This document shows, piece by piece, positions 16,875 through 26,714 of a DNA stretch of 64,000 nucleotides (the first letter of the stretch is position 1; the number at the start of each line of letters is the position of its first letter). The stretch comes from Antarcticibacterium flavum (GTDB taxonomy: Bacteria > Bacteroidota > Bacteroidia > Flavobacteriales > Flavobacteriaceae). The DNA lies in contig NZ_CP040812.1 in the NCBI RefSeq assembly GCF_006159205.1, positions 1,612,001 through 1,676,000 on the forward strand. The letters are read 5' to 3'. The translations under genes were made by a program, and so were the position numbers. The notes beneath the pieces were generated by a model. It saw only the letters and a program-made list of their open reading frames with translations, made no database searches and had not been told where the DNA came from.

Positions 16875-16954
16875 ATCTTTTTTTGGCACAAATGTTGTGA
16901 ATTCTTAAACGTTGTGTCTTTGTTAAAGGTACAACTAGTTAGCGCAAAACTAAC

Positions 16955-16962
16955 TATTTTTG
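16955..16962 (+). promoter_or_regulatory. Predicted promoter -7 box (TATTTTTG)
   Basis: A TAnnTTTG match 28 bp upstream of the lipoprotein ATG at 16991, within a short inverted repeat AGTTAG/CTAACT (16937-16956). No consensus -33 is seen. Confidence 0.5.
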
Positions 16963-16990
16963 TAATGTTCAACAATAAAATACACAGCTA

Positions 16991-18085
16991 ATGGCACTTT
17001 TTAAAACTACCAGAAGAAAACTATTATTGTTTCTAGCTCCTGTGTCTTTTCTTTTGTTGGCATCTTGTAGTTCTTACCAGTATACCGGCAACCAGGACGG
17101 GATTTATGGTGAGTCAAATCGTACGAACCAGCGTGGATACGACCGACAGCAAAATGCAACCCAAGATAATAGCGGCAGCAGTTACTATAAAAACTTATTT
17201 GCTGAAGAAGCAGCCCTTTACGGGAACGTTCTTGCAGATGATATGATATTTACCGATGTTGAGTCTTACACTTCGCAGGGACAGTATGAAGAAGGAGCCC
17301 AGAGCCAGGGCTACCGTCCAAATGCACCATGGGGTGAAGATCCAGATTCTTATGCAGTAAACATATACAACACCGGTTTCTACGGAGGCTGGGGAATGGG
17401 TATGTGGGATCCCTTTTGGGGTGGCGCCATGTACGGATTTGACCCGTTTTGGGGACCCGGATTCTGGGGGCCCGGACATTGGGGACCCGGTTTTTGGGGA
17501 CCTCGCTGGGGAGGATTCTATGGTTCAGGATGGGGATTTGGAATGGGCAGAGGATTCTGGGGACCCGGCTGGAGCATGGGATTCGGAATGTGGGGTGCAC
17601 ACCCTTTCTTTCACGGTGGTGGCTGGTATAATCCATACAACTACTATGGTAACAGGTACAACAGCTTTAGACAAAACGTCGCTTATAATACAGGGCGCAG
17701 GGATGCAGCATCCTATTATCAAAACAGGAACCGAAGCGGATCTTCTATAAGGAATGCCGCTGCAATAGATTCACGAGGCAGGGCCACAAGCTACTCAAGA
17801 AGTATCAGAAACCTTAGAGGTAGTAACGATAATTACGGCCTTACAAGAAGAGCAGTATCCAGGGAATATACAAGGAGCAATCAAAACTATAACACTTCCA
17901 ATAGGTCACGTGTCTTTGATGCACGTAGTAACAGGAGCAATAATACGTACTCCAGGCCTGCACAAACACGTAGTAATACTGTAAGAAGTGCACCAACCTC
18001 GACCAGAAGTTCTGGTTCTGTAAGAAGTTCCGGCGGTGGAAGATCATCTTCAGGAGGAACCTCCAGTAGAGGAAGAGGAAACTAA
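16991..18085 (+). CDS. Trp/Gly/Pro-rich lipoprotein of unknown function
   Basis: 364-residue predicted lipoprotein: the N-terminal hydrophobic stretch ends in the lipobox LLASC (Cys about residue 26). The middle (about 125-215) is extraordinarily rich in Trp, Gly, Phe and Pro, with repeats such as WGPGFWGPGHWGPGFWGP. The C-terminal 150 residues are Arg/Ser/Asn/Gly-rich and end in RSSSGGTSSRGRGN. There are no catalytic motifs. Low complexity suggests a structural or surface-exposed protein. It is divergent from proS and followed by a FadL-like porin gene 107 bp downstream. I do not recognise a named family. Confidence 0.8.
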   Translation: MALFKTTRRKLLLFLAPVSFLLLASCSSYQYTGNQDGIYGESNRTNQRGYDRQQNATQDNSGSSYYKNLFAEEAALYGNVLADDMIFTDVESYTSQGQYEEGAQSQGYRPNAPWGEDPDSYAVNIYNTGFYGGWGMGMWDPFWGGAMYGFDPFWGPGFWGPGHWGPGFWGPRWGGFYGSGWGFGMGRGFWGPGWSMGFGMWGAHPFFHGGGWYNPYNYYGNRYNSFRQNVAYNTGRRDAASYYQNRNRSGSSIRNAAAIDSRGRATSYSRSIRNLRGSNDNYGLTRRAVSREYTRSNQNYNTSNRSRVFDARSNRSNNTYSRPAQTRSNTVRSAPTSTRSSGSVRSSGGGRSSSGGTSSRGRGN

Positions 18086-18192
18086 TGATCTCCTAACGAC
18101 GACACACTATAAGAACATAAATGCAATGCGTTATCATCACCTGTGAGGATATACGAATTGCATTTGTTCATTAAATAATTTAATATCCAAAT

Positions 18193-19704
18193 ATGAAAAA
18201 GATATTTATCACTGCCCTGGCGTTTTTAGGCATGGGCTTCTCTCAGGCACAGAACATAACCGATGCTTTAAGGTACTCCACAGAAAGTCTCTCTGGAACC
18301 GCACGTTACAGGGGGATGAGCGGCGCCTTTGGAGCTCTTGGCGGAGACATATCTGCAATGAGCATGAATCCAGCAGGATCTGCTGTGTTTCTCAACAGCT
18401 ACTCCACCGTTACACTTAATTATAATAATCGCAGGAATTCCACCAGCTATTTTAACGGATTCAATGCCAATAGAAATTCTGATGTAAATTTTGAACAGGC
18501 GGGAGCCGTACTGGTTTTCAACAGCACTAACCCAGATAACCGCTTTGGGAAGTTTACCATTGGTGTTAATTATGCTCAAACCAATAATTTTGATGATAAT
18601 TTCCTGGCAAGAGGAATTGGATCAACTTCCATTGACAGTTATTTCCTGAACTATGCCAATGGAATACCTTTGGAATTACTTGAAACAATAGAGAACGAAA
18701 CCATAACCGATCTTTATTTATTCCTTGGAGAGAATGAAGGCTTTGGAGCGCAGCAGGCTTTCCTGGGATACCAGGGTTATATCATAGATCCTGTTTCCAA
18801 TACCCTTGATAACACCAGTTATACGTCCACAATTGCACCGGGAAGTTTTGACCAGAGTTATTCCTACGCAGCAACCGGCTTAAACGGAAAATTCACTTTT
18901 AATTTTGCTTCAGAATTTGAAGATTTCCTCTACATGGGAGCCAACCTGAATGCACACTTTCTCAATTATGACAGGTCTACCAGGCTGCTGGAAAGAAATT
19001 CCAATGCAGGAAGTGAGACCAATGAAGTGATCTTTGGCAATAATCTAAGCACCACCGGGAGCGGGTTTTCCCTTCAGGTAGGAACAATTGCAAAACTTAG
19101 TGATAACTTCAGGCTGGGAGTTACTTATGATACCCCCACCTGGTATACAATAAATGAAAGAGCTACTCAAAGGCTTGAAACCTTCAGCAATGAATTTGAT
19201 GAGAGAGTAGTTGTGAATCCCAATGTTGTAAATTCATATCCCGATTATAATCTTAAAACCCCGGGGAAACTTACCGGTAGTTTGGCGGTTCTCTTCGGCC
19301 CCAGCGGACTCCTGAGTTTCGATTATTCCTATAAGGATTACAGCAGTATTGAATTGCGACCTGCCGGAGATCCTGAATTTATGTTCCAAAACAGTATAAT
19401 TGCCGATAATTTGAGAGCTGCCTCTACTTACAGGATAGGTGGCGAATACAGGATAAGCAACTGGAGCCTGCGAGGTGGATATAGATTTGAAGAGAGTCCC
19501 TATGTAGATGAAACCACTATAGGGGATCTTACGGGATACTCAGCCGGATTAGGATATAACTTTGGCAATATAAAAATTGACCTGGCTTATGATAATGCCA
19601 GCAGGACAGATAACCCGCAGCTTTACCAGGTTGGTTTAACCAATCGTGCAGGGATAGATCGTGATTTTACCAATGTGATCCTTTCCCTGAGCTTCGGACT
19701 GTAA
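18193..19704 (+). CDS. OmpP1/FadL/TodX-family outer membrane transport protein
   Basis: 503 aa with a signal peptide (MKKIFITALAFLGMGFSQAQ) and the conserved mature N-terminus ALRYSTESLSGTARYRGMSGAFGALGGDISAMSMNPAG, which resembles the plug-forming start of FadL-type channels. The rest alternates in beta-strand fashion and ends in a C-terminal aromatic-poor strand VILSLSFGL. Family members pass hydrophobic compounds across the outer membrane; the substrate here is unknown. It is convergent with the T9SS gene at 19786. Confidence 0.87.
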   Translation: MKKIFITALAFLGMGFSQAQNITDALRYSTESLSGTARYRGMSGAFGALGGDISAMSMNPAGSAVFLNSYSTVTLNYNNRRNSTSYFNGFNANRNSDVNFEQAGAVLVFNSTNPDNRFGKFTIGVNYAQTNNFDDNFLARGIGSTSIDSYFLNYANGIPLELLETIENETITDLYLFLGENEGFGAQQAFLGYQGYIIDPVSNTLDNTSYTSTIAPGSFDQSYSYAATGLNGKFTFNFASEFEDFLYMGANLNAHFLNYDRSTRLLERNSNAGSETNEVIFGNNLSTTGSGFSLQVGTIAKLSDNFRLGVTYDTPTWYTINERATQRLETFSNEFDERVVVNPNVVNSYPDYNLKTPGKLTGSLAVLFGPSGLLSFDYSYKDYSSIELRPAGDPEFMFQNSIIADNLRAASTYRIGGEYRISNWSLRGGYRFEESPYVDETTIGDLTGYSAGLGYNFGNIKIDLAYDNASRTDNPQLYQVGLTNRAGIDRDFTNVILSLSFGL

Positions 19705-19714
19705 CTTAAAAGTT

Positions 19715-19788
19715 TTCGGGCCTTCCTCCCCCCTTTTTTACTTGACCTTAGAGTCACTTATAAAATTGGAAGGTCCGGATTTTTTTTA
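19715..19788. terminator. Possible terminator between convergent genes
   Basis: TTCGGGCCTTCC (19715-19726) can pair imperfectly with GGAAGGTCCGGA (19768-19779) across a loop of about 40 nt, followed by eight T residues on the + strand. The long loop makes this weaker than the other terminators in the window. Confidence 0.4.
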
Positions 19789-21630
19789 GCGCACCAGGGA
19801 AAAATGCCCTCTAAAAACCTGCAGCTCGCCGCTGGCCTCATCCCGAAATTCCAGGGAAAACCAATAATCATCTGCCGGCATTGACCGGCCGTTATAATTA
19901 CCATCCCACCCGGCGGCCCTGGGATCAAGTTCCTTTAAGAGCTTTCCATACCGGTCAAAGATCAAAATTTTCCCAACCAGCCCTTCCCCATCATTCACCA
20001 CATTCCATGTATCGTGATACCCATCATTATTGGGGGTAAAAAACCGTGGATAACCAAATAACCGGAATGGCCTCGAGGTAGTCATGCCGCAACCATCCAC
20101 CTGCCTTGCCGTAACTGTATGTGTACCGCCAGACACCCCGGTAAAAACAGGATTTTCCTGCCAGGGACCATCATCAAGCCTGTATTCATAAGTAGTTGGA
20201 TTGCCAAAACCAGGAACTGCTGTGGCAGTTACCACATAGCCTCCATCAAAGTCATTTCCCTCCACTTCCACCGTAACTTCCCGCGGCGCAGCAAAAGCAC
20301 GCACCAAAGTGGAATAGGAGCTACTACACCCGGTAGCTGTATGAGTAACAGTTAATGTGATGGGGTTTTGAGATGGAAAGGCATCCAGTTCCAGCACGGC
20401 ATCCTCTAATCCATCTCCATTTTGATCATTTGGAATATTCCAGGCGTATGTGTACCCGGGGCCAAGATCTTCCCCCAGCAAAACGGTATTTACCACATTT
20501 GCATTTAGATCCAGACACAAAGCTGTAAATTCGGGAAATTCTACTGCAGGCATCAGGAAAGTATCTAAATTTAATGTCACAGGCAGGGATTCACATCCTG
20601 TGTCTTCATTGACAAGTGTGCCAAGCAAGGTAAAGGTGTCATTTACATTATAAACCACAGGTCCGGCCGGTAACGGGCTAGATTCTTCATAATCCTGCCG
20701 GCTCAAATAAAACCTGGTAGTGAAATTTCCTGTATTGGTCCCAATAAGTTCCGCAGCGGTATCCTGTAGATCAAAGGTTACTTCCTCCCCCTGCAAACAT
20801 CCTGTAACTACAGATGTGGAACCAGGCACGGGCAACTCAAAAAATTCCACCAGGACATCATCTGTAACCTCTGCATTCAGGACCTCGCTTCTTATAATAA
20901 CCTGGTAATTCCCGGTTTCAGAAACTGTTAGGGTTGCCCCGGTTTCATTAGGTATGACATCATAATTTCCGGTAGTTTCATTAAATATGGACCAGGTGTA
21001 GGAGGTAGCCTGTGCATTGGTTGCGTCGAGGGTGTATGAGGATTCCCCGCAAACAGCAATATCGGGTCCCAGGGTACTGCCCACAATCGAACAATCTGTT
21101 GAACCCCCTGAAGCAGAATTGGTTTGCTGCAGGCTTATAAAACCGGGTTGGTTTGAATAGTTGGTAATAAGGACTACATAGATCTCATCTGCCACGGCAT
21201 TGGGAATCCTCATCTCCTCAACAGCGGCCGGGTCAAAACTACAGTCAATAACATTCCCTGCTGAAAGTGACGCGTTGCTACAGTAATCATCCTCTGCATC
21301 AAAGGGGCCGTATACTATAAAGTCCACATCATAAAGCATCCCTGAACCATCAGGGTTTTGAGATTGCCTTATAAGAAATTCAAGATTACCGGAATCCCGG
21401 ATTTGCAAATAGAACCAGGCGGGATAAGGTTGATCGTCCAGGCATCCATAAAATGGCCCCGGCTCTGCCTGAACCTGAGCACTGTTAGTGAAATTTGAAT
21501 TTTCGAAAACCAATTGTTCATCTCCCGCGCAAAAAGGTTGAATAGAGGAACAGCGGTCACCCTGCGCAATACTTACCCCGTACCAGGAAAATATAAGAAT
21601 GAATATTAAATAATGGCGACGGGTTTTCAT
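19786..21630 (-). CDS. T9SS type B sorting domain protein (secreted, gliding-motility-associated C-terminus)
   Basis: 614-residue exported protein: signal peptide (to about residue 22), a Cys-rich N-terminal domain (CSSIQPFCAGDEQ, FYGCLDDQPYPAWFYLQI), Ig/PKD-like repeats in the middle, and a final 90 residues beginning YPRFFTPNNDGYHDTWNV and containing FDRYGKLLKELDP and PADDYWFSLEF. That end is the CHU_C/type B sorting signal that routes cargo through the type IX secretion system and usually leaves it at the cell surface. No enzymatic domain is recognised; an adhesin-like role is inferred. Confidence 0.9.
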   Translation of the reverse strand: MKTRRHYLIFILIFSWYGVSIAQGDRCSSIQPFCAGDEQLVFENSNFTNSAQVQAEPGPFYGCLDDQPYPAWFYLQIRDSGNLEFLIRQSQNPDGSGMLYDVDFIVYGPFDAEDDYCSNASLSAGNVIDCSFDPAAVEEMRIPNAVADEIYVVLITNYSNQPGFISLQQTNSASGGSTDCSIVGSTLGPDIAVCGESSYTLDATNAQATSYTWSIFNETTGNYDVIPNETGATLTVSETGNYQVIIRSEVLNAEVTDDVLVEFFELPVPGSTSVVTGCLQGEEVTFDLQDTAAELIGTNTGNFTTRFYLSRQDYEESSPLPAGPVVYNVNDTFTLLGTLVNEDTGCESLPVTLNLDTFLMPAVEFPEFTALCLDLNANVVNTVLLGEDLGPGYTYAWNIPNDQNGDGLEDAVLELDAFPSQNPITLTVTHTATGCSSSYSTLVRAFAAPREVTVEVEGNDFDGGYVVTATAVPGFGNPTTYEYRLDDGPWQENPVFTGVSGGTHTVTARQVDGCGMTTSRPFRLFGYPRFFTPNNDGYHDTWNVVNDGEGLVGKILIFDRYGKLLKELDPRAAGWDGNYNGRSMPADDYWFSLEFRDEASGELQVFRGHFSLVR

Positions 21631-21722
21631 ATTTCTACAGGAACTACCTGCAAATTAAGGAATTTCCTTTTACAGCACATATGCAGATTTATGAAACTTG
21701 CATGAAACAGCCTGAAAATATG

Positions 21723-21730
21723 TATCTTTG
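21723..21730 (+). promoter_or_regulatory. Predicted folE promoter -7 box (TATCTTTG)
   Basis: A perfect TAnnTTTG match 43 bp upstream of the folE ATG at 21774. It lies inside the longer open frame that begins at 21681, so the upstream start codons would not be transcribed. This decides the folE start. Confidence 0.65.
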
Positions 21731-21773
21731 CAAGCCAATTGAAAAGATTACGACTACAATAGAAAAAAGTGCT

Positions 21774-22451
21774 ATGAAGATAGACCAAATTGAGAATGAA
21801 ATAGACGAACTTGGTGATGCACATGCATCCAGCAGTGCAGTAAACCCTATGAAGGAAGATGCCTTCAATCTTAGTGATACCGAAAAGATCGCTATGATCA
21901 CCGAGGACGTGAAACATATTTTGGATACCCTTGGAATGGACTTGAATGATGACAGTCTTAGAGGTACCCCATTAAGGGTGGCAAAAATGTTTGTGAAAGA
22001 AATGTTCGCCGGCCTTGACCCTCAAAGAAAACCCAAAGCATCTACCTTTGAAAATAAATATAAATACGGGGAAATGCTTGTAGAAAAAAACATTACTGTT
22101 TACTCTACCTGTGAGCACCACCTTCTTCCTATAGTAGGTAAAGCTCATGTAGCATATATTTCGAAAGGGTCTGTTATTGGTCTATCCAAAATGAACAGGA
22201 TCGTGGATTACTTTGCCAAACGACCACAAGTGCAGGAGCGTATGACGATGCAAATAGTGCAGGAGCTTCAAAAAGCACTGGGGACAGAGGATGTTGCCTG
22301 TGTTATTGATGCCAAGCATCTTTGTGTTAACAGCAGGGGAATAAGGGATATAGAAAGCAGTACCGTTACAAGTGAATTTGGCGGCGCCTTTAAAGACCCT
22401 GGTGTGAAAAGGGAATTCCTGGATTATATTAAATTAGACACTACTTTTTAA
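21774..22451 (+). CDS. folE: GTP cyclohydrolase I
   Basis: Zinc enzyme converting GTP to dihydroneopterin triphosphate, the entry step to folate, tetrahydropterins and, through QueD, queuosine (queE is also in this window). It has 225 aa from the chosen ATG (MKIDQIENEIDEL). The zinc and active-site motif CEHHLLPIVGKAHVAYI, SKMNRIVDYFAKRPQVQE and the CVIDAKHLCVNSRGI region are all present. The open frame extends 31 codons upstream, but a promoter box lies within that extension. cysS follows 25 bp downstream. Confidence 0.96.
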   Translation: MKIDQIENEIDELGDAHASSSAVNPMKEDAFNLSDTEKIAMITEDVKHILDTLGMDLNDDSLRGTPLRVAKMFVKEMFAGLDPQRKPKASTFENKYKYGEMLVEKNITVYSTCEHHLLPIVGKAHVAYISKGSVIGLSKMNRIVDYFAKRPQVQERMTMQIVQELQKALGTEDVACVIDAKHLCVNSRGIRDIESSTVTSEFGGAFKDPGVKREFLDYIKLDTTF

Positions 22452-22476
22452 TTAAAAACTATATCAGCATACATTT

Positions 22477-23961
22477 ATGGCGGTTTATAAAGAGCAAAGC
22501 TTGAAGATCTACAATTCAATGACCGGGGAAAAAGAGATCTTCACCCCCCTCACAGAAGGAAATGTTGGAATGTACGTGTGCGGACCAACTGTTTATAGCA
22601 ATGTTCACTTAGGCAACTGCCGTACTTTTATCTCTTTTGACCTTGTCTTCAGGTACCTGAAGCACCTTGGGTATAAAGTGCGCTATGTACGTAACATTAC
22701 AGATGCCGGCCATCTTGAAAATGATGCTGAGACCGGCGAAGACAGGATCGCTAAAAAAGCCAGGCTGGAGCAAATTGAACCAATGGAAGTGGTGCAACGC
22801 TACACCGTGGACTTCCACAACATCCTGGAAAAATTCAACAATCTCCCGCCAAGTATTGAACCTACGGCTACAGGCCATATTGTAGAGCAAATTGAAACCA
22901 TAAAGACCATTATTGATAAAGGATTCGCTTACGCGGTAAATGGATCTGTATATTTTGATGTTCTTAAGTTCAATAAAGATCACAATTACGGCAGGTTAAG
23001 CGGCAGGGCTATTGAAGATATGATCGCTAACACCAGGGAACTTGCTGCCCAAAGCGATAAGAAGAATCCGCAGGACTTTGCTTTATGGAAAAAAGCCGAA
23101 CCGCAGCACATCATGCGCTGGCCATCTCCCTGGAGTGACGGGTTCCCGGGCTGGCACCTGGAATGTACAGTAATGAGCACCAAATATTTGGGAGAAGAGT
23201 TTGATATACATGGCGGTGGAATGGATCTTAAATTCCCACACCATGAATGTGAGATAGCCCAGGGCGAAGCAGCTACCGGTAAAAATCCTGTAAATTACTG
23301 GATGCACGCTAATATGCTTACCCTTAATGGGAAAAAAATGGCCAAAAGTACAGGAAATAACATTTTACCTACAGAGATCTTTACCGGCCAAAATGATGTC
23401 CTTAGCAAGGCCTATAACCCTTCTGTCGCGAGATTCTTTATGCTGCAGGCACATTACCGAAGCATCCTTGACTTTTCTGATGAGGCTTTGGCGGCCAGTG
23501 AAAGAGGCTTTAACAGGCTTATGGATGCATATCGTCATCTTGAGGATCTTCCTACATCTTCAACTACATCTTTCGATCTTCAAAAGTGGAAGCAACGTTG
23601 TTACGACGCGATGAATGATGATTTCAACAGCCCCATTCTCATAGCAACGCTGTTTGAAGCAGTGAAATTCATCAATGCTGTAAAAGAAGGCGATGAAAAA
23701 CTCAAGTCTGCCGACAGGGAACTCCTGCAGGAGATCATGAGAGCCTTTATCTTTGATGTCCTGGGATTGGTTGACACCGCCACCGTCAATGAGGACAGCA
23801 GCCAAAAACTTTCAGGTACTGTAGAGCTTTTAATAAAATTAAGAGCTGAGGCTCGTAATAATAAAGATTTTGCAACCAGCGACCAGATAAGGGACCAATT
23901 GCTTGAACTGGGAATACAGCTCAAGGACGGCAAGGAAGGCACCACCTTTTCTATTGACTAA
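22477..23961 (+). CDS. cysS: Cysteinyl-tRNA synthetase
   Basis: Class I synthetase charging tRNA-Cys, 494 aa. The zinc ligand Cys35 and the HIGH-type motif HLGN (44-47) are at the N-terminus, WHLECTVMS and the [14 protein letters not shown] region complete the metal site, and the KMSKS-type loop reads KMAKS (287-291). The C-terminal helical domain is complete. It lies between folE and yidD on the + strand. Confidence 0.97.
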   Translation: MAVYKEQSLKIYNSMTGEKEIFTPLTEGNVGMYVCGPTVYSNVHLGNCRTFISFDLVFRYLKHLGYKVRYVRNITDAGHLENDAETGEDRIAKKARLEQIEPMEVVQRYTVDFHNILEKFNNLPPSIEPTATGHIVEQIETIKTIIDKGFAYAVNGSVYFDVLKFNKDHNYGRLSGRAIEDMIANTRELAAQSDKKNPQDFALWKKAEPQHIMRWPSPWSDGFPGWHLECTVMSTKYLGEEFDIHGGGMDLKFPHHECEIAQGEAATGKNPVNYWMHANMLTLNGKKMAKSTGNNILPTEIFTGQNDVLSKAYNPSVARFFMLQAHYRSILDFSDEALAASERGFNRLMDAYRHLEDLPTSSTTSFDLQKWKQRCYDAMNDDFNSPILIATLFEAVKFINAVKEGDEKLKSADRELLQEIMRAFIFDVLGLVDTATVNEDSSQKLSGTVELLIKLRAEARNNKDFATSDQIRDQLLELGIQLKDGKEGTTFSID

Positions 23962-23978
23962 CATTTAAACAAGTGGTT

Positions 23979-24203
23979 ATGCTAAAAACGTGGCTCGCAT
24001 ACCCATTCATACTTTTGGTAAAGTTCTATCAGAAAGTAATATCGCCATTGACTCCGGCCACCTGCAGGTATACCCCTACGTGTTCTCAATACACCCTGGA
24101 AGCCCTTAAGAAATACGGCTTCTTCAAAGGAGGATGGCTTGGACTAAAACGCATAGCCAGCTGCCATCCCTGGGGCGGGAAAGGCCACGACCCTGTACCA
24201 TAG
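23979..24203 (+). CDS. yidD: YidD, membrane protein insertion efficiency factor
   Basis: 74-residue protein with one hydrophobic/amphipathic N-terminal segment and the conserved Cys-rich core [19 protein letters not shown] followed by [15 protein letters not shown]. The family supports YidC-dependent membrane insertion. A GTG two codons upstream (23973) is an alternative start. It starts 17 bp after cysS. Confidence 0.93.
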   Translation: MLKTWLAYPFILLVKFYQKVISPLTPATCRYTPTCSQYTLEALKKYGFFKGGWLGLKRIASCHPWGGKGHDPVP

Positions 24204-24280
24204 TTCCCATTATTTGTGTTTGTGCTGTTTCAAAACAATGCAAATATGTATATTTACTACCACAATTTAAAAAATCATAC

Positions 24281-25102
24281 ATGCTATTCAATGCTATTGT
24301 CTGGAATCCTTCTGAAGGACTGGATCTGGGATTCTTCACCCTCCACTATTACAGTTTAATGTTTTTGATAGCCTTTGGATTGGGCTGGTATATCATGAAA
24401 AGTATCTATGTAAAAGAAGGGATCCCTGTAGAAAAACTGGATCCTCTTTTTATTTACACGGTACTGGCCACATTAATAGGTGCCCGGCTGGGACATGTAA
24501 TATTTTATGACTGGGATTATTTTCAGCATAATTTACTGGAGATATTCCTGCCCGTAAAATTTGAGCCTGAATTCCAGTTCACCGGCTTTCGCGGACTTGC
24601 AAGTCATGGTGCGGCAATAGGGATCATTATTGCTATGTATCTTTACAGAAAAAACGTACTTAACAAACCTACTTTATGGATCCTGGACAGGATTGTGATT
24701 CCTGTGGCAAGCGGGGGCGTTTTTATAAGGATAGGGAATTTCATAAATTCTGAAATTATAGGAAAACCCACTAACACAGACTTTGGGGTCATCTTTGTGC
24801 AACTGGGAGAGAATTTCCCAAGGCATCCCACCCAGATATATGAAGCCTTTTGTTACGCCCTGGTATTCCTGGCTCTTTGGTTTGTGTACTGGAAAACTGA
24901 TAAAAAGCAGAAGATAGGTTATCTCTTCGGCCTGTTTCTTGTGCTGCTTTGGACAGTAAGGTTCTTTATCGAATTCCTGAAGGAGCCACAAAGTGAGGGA
25001 GAGATCGTTCTGTCCCTTAATACAGGACAATGGCTTAGTATTCCGTTTATAATAGCCGGCTTTTACTTTATGTACAGGCCTGTCAAAAATACTGCAGTAT
25101 GA
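24281..25102 (+). CDS. lgt: Prolipoprotein diacylglyceryl transferase
   Basis: Integral membrane enzyme that attaches diacylglycerol to the lipobox Cys, the first step in maturing the many lipoproteins encoded here. It has 273 aa with about seven membrane segments; the essential region GLASHGAAIGI and the signature RIGNFINSEIIGKPT are present. The open frame extends upstream over the end of yidD, but MLFNAIVWNPSEG at 24281 is the family-like start, preceded by a TATATTTA promoter-like box near 24249. Its TGA overlaps the next ATG by 4 bp. Confidence 0.95.
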   Translation: MLFNAIVWNPSEGLDLGFFTLHYYSLMFLIAFGLGWYIMKSIYVKEGIPVEKLDPLFIYTVLATLIGARLGHVIFYDWDYFQHNLLEIFLPVKFEPEFQFTGFRGLASHGAAIGIIIAMYLYRKNVLNKPTLWILDRIVIPVASGGVFIRIGNFINSEIIGKPTNTDFGVIFVQLGENFPRHPTQIYEAFCYALVFLALWFVYWKTDKKQKIGYLFGLFLVLLWTVRFFIEFLKEPQSEGEIVLSLNTGQWLSIPFIIAGFYFMYRPVKNTAV

Positions 25103-25587
25103 TACTAATGAAAAAACATTGGCTTTATTTCCTGCTTATCCCAGGGCTATTAATTTCCTGTGCTGATGAGCCAAAGGAAAGTTCTATTGAAACTCCCGAG
25201 ATCACATTTGAACGGGAGGGTGAGATGGAACTTTTGAAAGAGGGAGAGGTTATCAAAACCCTGGAAATAGAAATAGCCGATACACCCTATGAATGGGAAA
25301 CCGGCCTAATGTACAGGGAATCTCTGGGAGAGGAGCAGGGAATGTTATTTGTATACTCCCAGGAGGGCCAGCGTAACTTCTACATGAAGAATACCTATAT
25401 CCCGCTGGACCTTATCTTTTATAACAAAGACAGCATTGTGGTGAGCTTTTATGAGAATGCAGAGCCACTGGATGAAACCTCAATCCCATCCAACGCCCCG
25501 GCACAGTTCATTCTCGAGGTAAATGCGGGCAAGGTTGAGGAATGGAACATAGAAACAGGGGATAAAATGAGGTTTTGGAAGGATTGA
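25099..25587 (+). CDS. DUF192-domain lipoprotein
   Basis: 162-residue predicted lipoprotein (lipobox LLISC, Cys about residue 21) with a DUF192 domain from about residue 50: the conserved TPYEWETGLMYRESLGEEQGMLFVY and RNFYMKNTYIPLDLIFY stretches. DUF192 proteins are small beta-barrel domains of unknown biochemical role. It overlaps lgt by 4 bp (ATGA), so it is coupled to lipoprotein processing; an ATG three codons in (25108) is an alternative start. Confidence 0.9.
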   Translation: MILMKKHWLYFLLIPGLLISCADEPKESSIETPEITFEREGEMELLKEGEVIKTLEIEIADTPYEWETGLMYRESLGEEQGMLFVYSQEGQRNFYMKNTYIPLDLIFYNKDSIVVSFYENAEPLDETSIPSNAPAQFILEVNAGKVEEWNIETGDKMRFWKD

Positions 25588-26660
25588 TCTAATCAGCTTT
25601 TCATTAATACAATGTTGGAATCAGGACTTATGAACTTGTTTCCGGAACTAACCTTGATTAGATATCCTGATCATACCATCCTCTGTGATACTATATGCCG
25701 TACCTAAAGGCACGGATTATTCTCTTGTCTTTTCTCTTCTACCCATATATGGTCCCTAACGGGACAAAGTGTTTACTTAGGTCATGCTGGTAATTTGTTT
25801 CATCATCTAACGTTCTTGGCAAAACCTACGGGCCCGATATCTTCCAAAGCCATCGCCTAACCCCTCCTTCTAACCCATTGGACCCTGAAATACATTCAGG
25901 GTGCTGGTGGCGAGGACGCTCATAGGATCTGAAAATCCTCTTCTCACATCATGCTGGACTTGTTTCAGCATCTAACGCTCTTGATAAAACCTACGAGCTT
26001 AATATCTTCCAAAGCCATCGCCTAGCCCCTCCTTCTAACCCATTAGACCCTGAAATAAATTACCATTGACGTATTCTATATTTCTTCTATTATCCAGGGG
26101 AGTTTATTCCCATTTCATAGGACCGCCTTTTCTTTTTTGCATCGCCCAAAAAAGAAACAAAAAAGTCTAGGCTTACGAAAGCTTATCTAAATTTATCATT
26201 CGGTGGCTAAATTTTAGGAACTCGCGAGCAAATCCATTCTAGCGAGTTTAATCCGTTCCGCTCAAACAGCCTAAAATTTTTAACGCCCCTCTCATATCAA
26301 ATTTTATGATAAGCTTTCGTAGGCCGGGAGAAATTCTGCAAAGAAGAATATTATACTTATTGATGATATTCATACGTCATCACCTCACGCTAATAAAAAA
26401 AATTTATCGGGGTCTCAGGGTGACGGTGGCGAGGATGCTCGTTGGATCTGAAAACCCTCTTCTCACGTCATGCTGAACTTGTTTCAGCATCTAACGGTCT
26501 TGGATTGGACCCACGGTCTCAAAAACTTTTGAAAGAAATCGCCAGACCCCTCCTACTAACTCAATAGACCATGCAATAAAATCTGGCTGACGGTGGCGGG
26601 GACTGGATGCACACCAACACAACCGAACTTCATTTATTATTTACTGCAAGAGAAACAAAT
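25588..26660. repeat. Gene-free repeat region with direct repeats and a nested inverted-repeat element
   Basis: No credible gene. A unit running GGTGGCGAGGACGCTC, GTCATGCTGGACTTGTTTCA and CATCGCCTAGCCCCTCC occurs at about 25781-25900 (partial), 25907-26061 and 26424-26580. Between copies two and three lies a different structured insert: outer 14-bp arms TACGAAAGCTTATC (26174-26187) and GATAAGCTTTCGTA (26308-26321) surround an inner hairpin AACTCGC/GCGAGTT (26219-26225, 26242-26248). The insert resembles a small non-autonomous mobile element or structured intergenic repeat. Confidence 0.75.
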
Positions 26661-26694
26661 AAAAAAAGGCTGCCCTTTCAAGGCAGCCTTTTTT
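26661..26694 (-). terminator. Terminator downstream of secDF (bidirectional)
   Basis: A stem AGGCTGCC/GGCAGCCT with a 7-nt loop, flanked by A and T runs on both sides so that it would work in either direction. It lies 21 bp past the secDF stop. Confidence 0.9.
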
Positions 26695-26714
26695 CTATGA
26701 TTATCTAAGTAACC

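Noticed and set aside
21681..21773. Upstream start for folE
   Set aside because: The extension contains a TATCTTTG promoter box and encodes a sequence unlike FolE.
22609..22983. Long open frame antisense to cysS
   Set aside because: cysS has all class I synthetase motifs on the + strand; the antisense frame has no recognisable features.
24134..24280. Upstream start for lgt overlapping yidD
   Set aside because: The extension reads the yidD coding sequence in another frame; the hydrophobic family start is at 24281.
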